Below, piece after piece: positions 57,192 to 64,000 of a stretch of 64,000 bases of DNA; position 1 is the first letter of the stretch, and every line of letters starts with the position of its first letter. Source of the stretch: CAWIMX01 sp963837345 (GTDB taxonomy: Bacteria; Acidobacteriota; Vicinamibacteria; Vicinamibacterales; CAVVIG01); NCBI GenBank assembly GCA_963837345.1, contig CAWIMX010000001.1, positions 1,178,001 to 1,242,000 on the forward strand. Reading direction: 5' to 3'. Under the pieces are notes generated by a model that was not told the origin of the DNA, did no database searches, and saw only the letters and a list, made by a program, of their open reading frames with translations. The position numbers were made by a program, and so were the translations under genes.

Positions 57192-58109
57192 ATGCGCGAG
57201 AGTTTCGGGACCCGGCTGCGCCAGCGCCGCGAACGTCGTCGCATCGCGCTCGCGACCATCGCGGAGCAGACCAAGATCAAGGCGTCGCTGCTCGAGGAGC
57301 TGGAGCACGACGATACCTCGCACTGGCCGTCCGGGATTTTCCGCCGCGCATTCATCCGCGCCTATGCCGAGGCCATCGGCCTCGAGCCCGACGAGGTCGT
57401 GCGCGAGTTCCTCGCGGTCCACCCGGATCCGGTCGAAACGGTGGCGTCGGTGGCCGATCTGGCGTCGGGCGCGGATCGGACCGACTCGAGCACCGGTCCG
57501 ACGGGGCTTCGGCGCGTGGGCGCCGCCATGGGATCGCTCCTGGGGCTGCGACCCATCGCGGAGGTGGAGCCCGTCGGCGCGATCAAGACCTCACCACCGG
57601 CCGCGGATGAGCCGCTCGAGGCCTTGAGGCCGTCCAGTCCCGACCTCACGGCGGCGGCGGAGCTCTGCACGGAGCTCGGGCGTCTCGAGGACACGACCCA
57701 GCTCGCACCGCTCGTTCAGGAAGCCGCCGCCATCCTGAACGCCGTCGGCGTGATCGTGTGGGTGTGGGATCCGCAGGGCGCCGAACTGAAGCCGCTGCTG
57801 GCGCACGGCTATTCCGACCGCGTGCTCGCCCAGCTCCCGAGGGTGGCGCGCGACGCCGGCAACGCCACGGCCGCGGCCTACCGTTCGGCCCGAACCTCGA
57901 TCGTGCGGGGCAGCGACTGCCTCTCAGGCGCGCTGGCCGTGCCGCTCGTCACGCCGCGCGGCTCGGTGGGCGTCTTGGCGGTCGAGCTGCAGGACGGCGC
58001 CGAACAGATTCAGGCGGTTCGTGCCGTCGTGATGATTTTCGCGGCTCAGCTGGCGCGGATCGTCGAAGTGGCGCAGCCCGCCCAGGTCGTCGACCGGCGG
58101 CTGGCCTGA
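57192..58109 (+). CDS. HTH (RodZ-like) plus GAF domain regulator
   Basis: A 305-residue protein. Residues 1-75 are a RodZ/HTH_25-type helix-turn-helix (F-G-T-R-L-R-Q-R-R-E-R-R-R-I-A-L; P-S-G-I-F-R-R-A-F-I-R-A-Y). A disordered linker follows, then a GAF domain about 155-295 (A-A-A-I-L-N-A-V-G-V-I-V-W-V-W-D; A-L-A-V-P-L-V-T-P-R-G-S-V-G-V-L). Unlike RodZ it has no membrane helix, so it is probably a cytoplasmic transcription regulator with a small-molecule sensor. The start at the internal ATG 57192 is chosen because the HTH begins there. Confidence 0.8.
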   Translation: MRESFGTRLRQRRERRRIALATIAEQTKIKASLLEELEHDDTSHWPSGIFRRAFIRAYAEAIGLEPDEVVREFLAVHPDPVETVASVADLASGADRTDSSTGPTGLRRVGAAMGSLLGLRPIAEVEPVGAIKTSPPAADEPLEALRPSSPDLTAAAELCTELGRLEDTTQLAPLVQEAAAILNAVGVIVWVWDPQGAELKPLLAHGYSDRVLAQLPRVARDAGNATAAAYRSARTSIVRGSDCLSGALAVPLVTPRGSVGVLAVELQDGAEQIQAVRAVVMIFAAQLARIVEVAQPAQVVDRRLA

Positions 58110-58200
58110 CGCCCCGGCGCGGAAACAGTCGGCCTTCGCACGGCGTATATCCAGATTGATACGCCCGTCGCATCCGCGCCTTCTGCTGGAGAGATCCCTG

Positions 58201-58833
58201 ATGAACATTCGGTCACGGACCCTGTTGTGCTCCGTCATCTTCGGTTCCGCGGCGAGTGTGGCGCTGGCGCAGGCACCGGCCGCACAGCGGGGAGGAGGTC
58301 GGGGCGGGGCCCCGCGGCCGTCGTTCTGGGTCAGCACGAACGCCTGGCCCGACGGCGGCGAGGTGCCGATGAAGTACGCCGGGCGCGGCGAGAACAAGTC
58401 GCCGGCGTTCGCATTCCACTGGAACCTCGGTCCGAATCCGGGCGCGCCTCCCGAGAACCTGCAGAGCTACGCCGTGATCTTCCACGACATCGAGAATGCA
58501 ACGAATCGCGGCACGACCGACACGCTGCACTGGTCGGCGTTCAACATTCCCGGAAGCGCGACCGGCATTCCCGAGGGGCTGGGGCCGGGCGATCTGCCCG
58601 ACGGCACGCGCAACGGACCGGGCATCGCCGCCCGTGGCGGCAATCCCGGATCGTATTTCGGACCCGGCGCCGGTCCCGGGCCCTTTCATCACTACGTCTT
58701 CGAGTTCTACGCGCTCGACACCACGCTCGACCTGCCCGCCACGACGACGCGCGTCGATCTGATGAAGGCGATGGAAGGCCACGTGGTCGGCAAGGCTGCC
58801 TACGTCGGCCGGTTCCACGCGCCCGCGCCGTAG
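58201..58833 (+). CDS. YbhB/YbcL-family (PEBP, Raf-kinase-inhibitor-like) protein
   Basis: A 210-residue exported PEBP protein. The signal peptide ends near V-A-L-A-Q-A and a Gly/Arg-rich linker follows. The PEBP core has S-P-A-F-A-F-H-W, Y-A-V-I-F-H-D-I-E and L-H-W-S-A-F-N-I-P, then G-P-F-H-H-Y-V-F-E-F-Y-A-L-D. The usual ligand-site Asp/His residues are there. Ligand and role in bacteria are unclear. GGAGAG lies nine bases before ATG 58201. It probably shares a transcript with the PQQ sugar dehydrogenase gene starting 29 bases on. Confidence 0.85.
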   Translation: MNIRSRTLLCSVIFGSAASVALAQAPAAQRGGGRGGAPRPSFWVSTNAWPDGGEVPMKYAGRGENKSPAFAFHWNLGPNPGAPPENLQSYAVIFHDIENATNRGTTDTLHWSAFNIPGSATGIPEGLGPGDLPDGTRNGPGIAARGGNPGSYFGPGAGPGPFHHYVFEFYALDTTLDLPATTTRVDLMKAMEGHVVGKAAYVGRFHAPAP

Positions 58834-58862
58834 AATTGATGATGCCCGGTCTTCGAGGACTG

Positions 58863-60278
58863 ATGTCGATGATCCGCACTGCATCGCTCGTCGCTGCCGC
58901 CGCGTTCGCGTTTTCGCCTGCAGTCTTCGGGCAGCAGACGTCGAACGATCCGTTCCCCGAGCCGATCGCGGCCACCGAGGGCGTCATCCGCGTGAACGTT
59001 GCCGAGTTCGCGACGATCCCGGACATCGCCGGCGAAGCGCCGCGGATGATGCTGCTCGTGGACGAGCCGGGTACACGGCGGTTCTTCGTCAACACGATGC
59101 GCGGCCCGCTCTACAGCGTGAGCTACGACGGCAAGACGGTCACCGAGTATCTCGACATCAACGCGTCCACCTGGGGCGTCGGAGTCCAGTCGCAGGGGTC
59201 CGAGCGCGGGTTTCAGAGCGTCGCGTTCCATCCTGAGTTCGCCCGGCGCGGCGCACGCGGCTACGGCAAGTTCTACACGTACACCGACACGACGAACACG
59301 ACGCCGAAGGCCGACTTCGTCCCAAAGGGCACCGGGCACACCCACGATCTCGTGCTGCTCGAGTGGACGGCGAAAGACGCGACCGCGGCCACCTACGACG
59401 GCGGCCCGCCGCGCGAGGTGTTCCGCGCGGCCGAGCCGTTTCCCAATCACAACGGCGGACACGCCACGTTCAATCCACTGGCGCGGCCCGGCAGTCCCGA
59501 CTACGGCCTCCTCTACATCGGCCTGGCCGACGGCGGCAGCGGCGGGGATCCGTACAACCACGCGCAGGATCTGCACTCCGCCTTCGGCAAGATCCTGCGG
59601 ATCGATCCGCTCGGCACGAACAGCGCGAACGGCAAGTACGGGATCCCGGCGGTCAATCCATTCGCCAACGACGGCAAGGACGACACGCTCGGTGAAATCT
59701 ACGCCTACGGCGTGCGCAACCCGCAGCGCTTCGGATGGGATTCGAAGAACGGCAACATGTTCGTCGCCGACATCGGCCAGAACATCGTCGAAGAAGTGAG
59801 TCCCGTCACGGCGGGCGCCAACCTCGGATGGAACGTGTGGGAAGGCAGCTTCACCTACGGTTCCCGCGAAGTGGGCATGGAGAATCGCCGCGGCCAGTCG
59901 GGCATCACCTACCCGATCGTCGAGTTCGACCACCGCGATCCGCTGCTGCGCCGTCCGGCGGTCACCGGTGTCGTGATCTACCGGCAGACGGCGATTCGGG
60001 CCCTCACGAACAAGCTCCTTTTCGGCGACAACCCGAGCGGCGAGATCTTCTACGTCGACGCCGACACGCTTCCCCAGGGCGGCCAGGATCCCATCCATCG
60101 GGTCCTGCTGAACGACAACGGCGACGCGAGGACGTTCCTGCAGATCATCCAGGAGACGAACACCGCTCAGGGGAAACCGCCCGCGCCGCGTGCCGATCTG
60201 CGGTTCGGCGCGGCCGCTGACGGCCGCGTGTTCCTGCTGAACAAGCGCGACGGCGTCATCCGCGTCCTGGTGCCGTAG
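58863..60278 (+). CDS. PQQ-dependent sugar dehydrogenase (Asd/GDH-B type)
   Basis: A 471-residue exported six-bladed propeller of the soluble aldose dehydrogenase/glucose-sorbosone dehydrogenase family. The signal peptide ends F-S-P-A-V-F-G-Q. Family motifs include F-Q-S-V-A-F-H-P-E-F, F-P-N-H-N-G-G-H-A-T-F, Y-I-G-L-A-D-G-G, G-K-I-L-R-I-D-P-L and Y-G-V-R-N-P-Q-R-F-G-W-D. The conserved N-H-N-G-G-H contains the catalytic His/PQQ region. It oxidises aldoses to lactones in the periplasm when PQQ is available. The ATG at 58863 or 58869 is preferred; GAGGA lies just upstream. Confidence 0.9.
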   Translation: MSMIRTASLVAAAAFAFSPAVFGQQTSNDPFPEPIAATEGVIRVNVAEFATIPDIAGEAPRMMLLVDEPGTRRFFVNTMRGPLYSVSYDGKTVTEYLDINASTWGVGVQSQGSERGFQSVAFHPEFARRGARGYGKFYTYTDTTNTTPKADFVPKGTGHTHDLVLLEWTAKDATAATYDGGPPREVFRAAEPFPNHNGGHATFNPLARPGSPDYGLLYIGLADGGSGGDPYNHAQDLHSAFGKILRIDPLGTNSANGKYGIPAVNPFANDGKDDTLGEIYAYGVRNPQRFGWDSKNGNMFVADIGQNIVEEVSPVTAGANLGWNVWEGSFTYGSREVGMENRRGQSGITYPIVEFDHRDPLLRRPAVTGVVIYRQTAIRALTNKLLFGDNPSGEIFYVDADTLPQGGQDPIHRVLLNDNGDARTFLQIIQETNTAQGKPPAPRADLRFGAAADGRVFLLNKRDGVIRVLVP

Positions 60279-60353
60279 CGCGCACAGCGCCTCTCGAGGA
60301 CGGGGCGCCCGGTCGCGCCTCTTGCGCTCCGCCGCCCCCAAACGGTCCGCGAG

Positions 60354-61454
60354 CTAGCGCGACACGCCGCCTTCGGTGAACCAGACCTTCGTCGCCGAGG
60401 TGTAGGCGACCTTGCGAAGGTCCTGGCACTGGTTGAGGAGGCAGTCCCGGCCGTTCGGCAGCGTTACCTCGAAGGCGAACGGCGTCGAGATGAATGCTTC
60501 CCACCAGCGGTTCTCCGCCCGCTGCTCGTTCGTCTCGACGAGTTGGGTCTCATCCTTCACGACGACATTCATGCGGGGCCGGTCGATGAGGACCACGGGA
60601 ATCGTCAGCGACTGGCCGCGGTGCAGGACCGCCACAGGAACGCCGAGATCGCGGAAGAAGTGGCCGGTGTCCTGGATGTCCACCTAGATGTCGTGATAGT
60701 CCTCCTGGCCCGTGTTCCGGATGGTGACCTTGGCGAAGGGATACCGCGTCCACTGCTGGCAGTACTTGACGTTCTTCCCGGACAGCTCGTCGCGGGCCCG
60801 GGCCGCGCCCGCGCGAACCGCCTCGCGCGACGCCTTCTCCGCCTGGCTCTTGAACTGATCCACCGTCAACCCGGCAAGCTGGTCGCTCGCCGGCACCGGG
60901 ATCTGCGACGCGAGACTTTCGACCAGATAGTCGCTGCCGGCGTCCATCAGCTGATCGAGGTTCGGGATGCTCGGGGGCAGGCCGGCCGCCATCATCGCGC
61001 TCTGCATCGCGATGTTCAGAATCTCCCGCGGCACGAACGGCAGCAGGCTGTGCGCGAGATCCACGACGGCGTTCTGAATGTCGCCGTAGGCCGTGCTGGC
61101 CCAGTCCCAGGCATCGGTGAACGCGTCGGCCACCACGTCGACCGCGTTCGTGCCGGTGTCGCGCGGAATCTCTTCGCATCCCGACGGCCATTTCCGGATG
61201 GAGAGGTAGGGGACCCACTCGAAGTTCGTCACCGCGATGGAGGGGCCGTCGGTATACACGTGGCTCGGGAGCTTCAGATCGACCGGCGGCCGAACGTCGT
61301 AAACGACGCGGATGGGGTCGGAGGGGCGGCCGCTCGGCGCCGGATTGGTGCGGGGCGCCGCAATCTGCAACGGCCGCAGCGGCGGCGCCTGGACGGCAGC
61401 GCCCTGCGCGGCACCCGCGAGGCTCGCGAGCGCGATCAGCAGCGTCGTCACCAT
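60354..61454 (-). CDS. Secreted hypothetical protein with in-frame TAG
   Basis: ATG 61454 (AAGGAG seven bases upstream) opens a signal peptide (L-L-I-A-L-A-S-L-A-G-A-A-Q-G-A). Translation meets TAG at 60684-60686 after 256 residues, but the same frame continues without change for another 109 residues (D-I-Q-D-T-G-H-F-F-R ... T-K-V-W-F-T-E-G-G-V-S-R) to 60354. The downstream half has a beta-sandwich pattern that continues the first half (T-I-R-N-T-G-Q-E-D-Y-H-D-I). One nonsense change, a base-calling error or two separate genes are possible. Family not recognised. The gene may therefore be full-length at 366 codons. Confidence 0.6.
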
Positions 61455-61578
61455 CGAGATCTCCTTCGGGGGATCACGATCGTACCACGGCGTCCAGGGC
61501 GGCGGACCCGCGCAAATCCGTGCACTCGGGCGCCCGAAAGCTTGCAGCCCCAGCCAGGACCGGCCGATATGTGTACGC

Positions 61579-62607
61579 GTGAACACCCCAAAGCGCGCGA
61601 CGGCCGGGGCAGCCGACCGTCCCGCACCCGAGCACACCTCAGGCCCGCAGACGGTACTCGTCGTGGACGACGAGCCTGCGGTCGCGTCCTATATGTCGAG
61701 GCTCCTGCTCCACGAAGGCTACTCGGTGGACATCGCCCTCGACGGTCAGACCGCCCTGACGCGCGTGGCCGAGCGGCCGCCCGACCTGATCCTGCTCGAC
61801 ATCGTGATGCCCGACCTGAGCGGTCTCGAAGTGTGCCGCCGCCTGAAGAACGAGCCGGCGACTCGGCTGACGCCCATCGTCATCGTGACCGGGCTCGACG
61901 CGCGGGAACAGCGGCTGGAGGGCATCAGCGCGGGCGCCGACGACTTCCTGACCAAACCGGTCGACTCGCTCGAAGTGCTCACGCGCGTCCGCTCGCTGCT
62001 GCGCGTCAAGCGCTACACGGACGACCTCGACTCCGCCGCATCCATCATGATGACGCTCGCCGTCATGATCGAAGCGCGCGACGGCATCTCGGAGGGCCAC
62101 TGTCATCGGATCGCCAACTATGCGATGGCGATCGGGCGGAGCTTCGGGCTCGACCAGGAGGACCTGCAGTCGCTGCGCCGCGGCGGCTTCCTGCACGATA
62201 TCGGCATGCTGGCGATTCCGAGCGCCATCGTCAACAAGCCCAGCCCGCTCGAGCCCGAGGAATACGAACTGGTGAAGTCGCACACGCTCATCGGCGAGTC
62301 GCTCGTCGCCAACCTGCGATCGCTGCGCGGCATCCGCTCGATCATCCGCCATCATCACGAACGGCTCGACGGCTCGGGGTATCCCGATGGCTTGCGCGGC
62401 GAGGCCATCGACATCCTTGCCCAGATCATCAGCCTCGTCGACGTCTTCGAGGCCATGACGTTCCCGCGTCCGTACCAGCCCGGCAAGACGCCGGCCGAGG
62501 CGCTGGACGTCCTGCGGGATCACGTGCGTCGCGGCTGGCGCCGCGCGGACCTCGTCGACTGCTTCGCCCGAGTGCTGCGCGACAGCTACCCCGACGGCGT
62601 CGCGTAA
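61579..62607 (+). CDS. Response regulator with HD-GYP phosphodiesterase domain
   Basis: A 342-residue two-domain protein. The receiver domain (about 22-140) has V-L-V-V-D-D-E-P, phospho-acceptor Asp in L-I-L-L-D-I-V-M-P-D and Lys in D-F-L-T-K-P. The HD-GYP domain (155-330) has H-C-H-R-I-A-N-Y, the H-D pair in F-L-H-D-I-G-M-L, H-H-H-E-R-L-D-G-S-G-Y-P-D-G-L. It should hydrolyse cyclic di-GMP under control of an unlinked histidine kinase. The start is an estimate (GTG 61579); no strong ribosome site is present. Confidence 0.9.
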   Translation: MNTPKRATAGAADRPAPEHTSGPQTVLVVDDEPAVASYMSRLLLHEGYSVDIALDGQTALTRVAERPPDLILLDIVMPDLSGLEVCRRLKNEPATRLTPIVIVTGLDAREQRLEGISAGADDFLTKPVDSLEVLTRVRSLLRVKRYTDDLDSAASIMMTLAVMIEARDGISEGHCHRIANYAMAIGRSFGLDQEDLQSLRRGGFLHDIGMLAIPSAIVNKPSPLEPEEYELVKSHTLIGESLVANLRSLRGIRSIIRHHHERLDGSGYPDGLRGEAIDILAQIISLVDVFEAMTFPRPYQPGKTPAEALDVLRDHVRRGWRRADLVDCFARVLRDSYPDGVA

Positions 62608-62654
62608 ATTCGGGACGCCCGGCGTTTGGGCCGAATCCGCTCCGCCGGCGGGCG

Positions 62655-62660
62655 TATACT
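62655..62660 (+). promoter_or_regulatory. Putative -10 box (TATACT)
   Basis: TATACT 27 bases before ATG 62687, with GAGGAGGG between. Confidence 0.35.
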
Positions 62661-62686
62661 GCCGCCGTTCGTCCGAGGAGGGTCGC

Positions 62687-63823
62687 ATGCGAACAGCTAC
62701 CCGGTCTGTTGTCCTCGCCACCGCCGCCATCGCGCTGGCGCTGGCCGTGCCGGCCGCCGCGCGCGCGCAGGGCCCGGTGCCCGGCGCCTGTGAGGCGGGC
62801 GCACTGCCGAGCGGCGCCCTCTCGCTCATCTGCGTGCCCGACGTCGGATGGAACGGCGAGCTCGTCGTGTACGCGCCGGGCTACGTCGACCCCAACCAGC
62901 CCCTGGGCTTCTATCACCTCACGTTGCCCGACGGCACGCCCCTCCCCACGCTCGTCCAGACGCTCGGCTACGCCTTCGCGACGACGAGCTACCGGCAGAA
63001 CGGCCTCGCGATTCTCGAAGGCGTCGACGACATCAAGGAGCTTCTCGGCGCGTTCCTCGACAGCGGCTTTGCGCAGCCGCTGCGCACGCACATCGCAGGC
63101 GTGTCGGAAGGCGGGCTCGTGGCCACGCTCCTCGCGGAGCGCTCGCCCGAGCTCTTCTCGAGCGCGCTCGCCGCGTGCGCGCCGATCGGCAGTTTTCGCG
63201 GGCAGATCAACTACGTGGACGATTTCCGTGTGCTGTTCGACTACTTCTTCCCGGGACTCATCCCCGGCTCGGCGATCGAGATTCCTCCGGCCGTGATCGG
63301 CAACTGGGAGACCTCCTTCGTGCCCGCCATCACTGCCGCCCTGGCGGCGAACCCCGGCCGGGCGCTGGAACTGATGCGCACGTCGAAGGCCGCCTACGAC
63401 CCCGCCATCCCGGCGACGATCGTCACGACCACGCTCAATGTGCTTCGCTACAACGTGATGGGGACGGCCGACGAAGCGCACAAGCTCGGGGGAAACGCCT
63501 TCGGCAACCGCGCGCGGTGGTACTACGGGTCGCGCAACGACTTCCGGCTGAACGTCATGGTCGAGCGCTTCAGCGCCGACCCTGCTGCCCTCGGCGCCCT
63601 GCGGCCGTACGAGACGACCGGCGAGCTTGCCATCCCGCTGGCCACACTGCACACCACGGCCGACGAAATCGCGCCGTTCTGGCACGAGCTCCTATACTTC
63701 GGCAAGACCGACCTCGTCGCCCGGGGACGTTTCATTCCGCTCCCGGTCGTGCGCTACGGGCACTGCAACGTGACGTCGCGCGAGGTGCTGCTGTCGTTCC
63801 TGCTGGCCGTGAAACAGCCGTAG
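62687..63823 (+). CDS. Exported alpha/beta-hydrolase-like protein
   Basis: A 378-residue protein with signal peptide (V-V-L-A-T-A-A-I-A-L-A-L-A-V-P-A-A-A-R-A-Q). G-V-S-E-G-G-L near residue 145 is a G-x-S-x-G nucleophile elbow, preceded by strands G-E-L-V-V-Y-A-P-G-Y and the helix before it (L-Q-P-like L-P-T-L-V-Q-T-L-G-Y-A-F-A). A late His (R-Y-G-H-C-N, about 360) is placed for the catalytic triad. Esterase or peptidase activity is possible; the substrate is unknown. GAGGAGG lies upstream of ATG 62687. Confidence 0.75.
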   Translation: MRTATRSVVLATAAIALALAVPAAARAQGPVPGACEAGALPSGALSLICVPDVGWNGELVVYAPGYVDPNQPLGFYHLTLPDGTPLPTLVQTLGYAFATTSYRQNGLAILEGVDDIKELLGAFLDSGFAQPLRTHIAGVSEGGLVATLLAERSPELFSSALAACAPIGSFRGQINYVDDFRVLFDYFFPGLIPGSAIEIPPAVIGNWETSFVPAITAALAANPGRALELMRTSKAAYDPAIPATIVTTTLNVLRYNVMGTADEAHKLGGNAFGNRARWYYGSRNDFRLNVMVERFSADPAALGALRPYETTGELAIPLATLHTTADEIAPFWHELLYFGKTDLVARGRFIPLPVVRYGHCNVTSREVLLSFLLAVKQP

Positions 63824-63839
63824 AACCGGCGGGGGCGGG

Positions 63840-64000
63840 CTAGCGCGACGATCCGACCGGAACCACCCGCGCGGTGTCGTACCCGGGGATCTGCTGCGCG
63901 CGCGCGAGCTCCCGTTCCGCGGTCGGCACGTCCGGGAAGGGACCGAGCATCACGACAATCGCAGGCTGCCCGTCGCGAAGGGAGACGGGAATGCTGCGCG
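63840..64000 (-). CDS. C-terminal end of SPOR-like protein (partial)
   Basis: The last 53 codons of a minus-strand gene run off the window. The sequence V-V-M-L-G-P-F-P-D-V-P-T-A-E-R-E-L-A-R-A then Y-D-T-A-R-V-V resembles the end of a SPOR domain, which binds denuded septal peptidoglycan. The match is short, so the assignment is tentative. TAG stop at 63840-63842. Confidence 0.5.
   Translation of the reverse strand, partial: RSIPVSLRDGQPAIVVMLGPFPDVPTAERELARAQQIPGYDTARVVPVGSSR

Overview
The window is GC-rich (about two thirds G+C by eye) and densely coded. It is most likely a free-living member of Acidobacteriota, probably class Vicinamibacteria. The signs are an 831-residue ADOP-type MacB/FtsX permease (a family named for Acidobacteria), an ECF sigma factor followed by a Ser/Thr kinase with a long repeat tail, a CBM9/DUF5916 outer-membrane protein, a PadR gene next to a HAAS-domain membrane protein, and many secreted beta-propellers (two NHL proteins, a selenium-binding-protein homologue, two PQQ-type propellers). 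This is inference from family content; no rRNA or tRNA gene was found.

Layout. 1-1.5 kb: a small, less GC-rich block of unrecognised genes, including a 45-residue one hidden on the minus strand. 1.5-9.2 kb: S26-type peptidase, NHL propellers, a frameshifted Kir channel, two secreted proteins, an isochorismatase-like protein and glgC. 9.2-19.7 kb: ADOP permease, RIFT-barrel protein, penicillin acylase, two ABC-F proteins and a SRPBCC protein. 19.7-24.4 kb: a tightly coupled three-gene operon (TIR + inactive-STAND-like protein, MoxR AAA+ ATPase, and a membrane protein with CoxE-like, degenerate vWA-like and PEGA parts). It resembles the NTP-dependent conflict systems predicted by comparative genomics and is the best candidate here for an undescribed system. 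24.4-30 kb: lipoprotein, FadL-type porin and repeat protein, then a SpeD-like/SMR/SBP56 operon. 30-38 kb: ECF sigma, kinase, a small membrane protein, a SLOG-like protein, DUF5916. 38-47.5 kb: a sigma-54 activator with three GAF domains, convergent with an MFP-RND-TolC efflux operon, and a divergent outer-membrane protein gene. 47.5-64 kb: cold-shock protein, a broken GMC oxidoreductase with its TAT-exported subunit, a hairpin-repeat array, a cytochrome c/PQQ propeller, PadR/HAAS, a J-domain protein, a metallopeptidase, an HTH-GAF regulator, PEBP, a PQQ sugar dehydrogenase, an HD-GYP regulator, an alpha/beta-hydrolase and the end of a SPOR-like protein.

Regulation. Five sequences matching the sigma-54 -24/-12 consensus with exact GG-N10-GC spacing lie 25-42 bases before start codons. 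Two are divergent across the gap between the efflux operon and the outer-membrane protein gene, with palindromes between them and an activator gene at the far end of the operon. Other genes have TAnAnT -10 boxes close to the start codon, in some cases close enough to imply leaderless mRNAs.

Sequence quality. Five genes (Kir, speD, tolC, the RND adaptor, the PQQ propeller) each become full-length if one inserted base is removed. The GMC gene has at least five frame changes and one gene has an in-frame TAG. Assembly error must be excluded before any of these are called pseudogenes.
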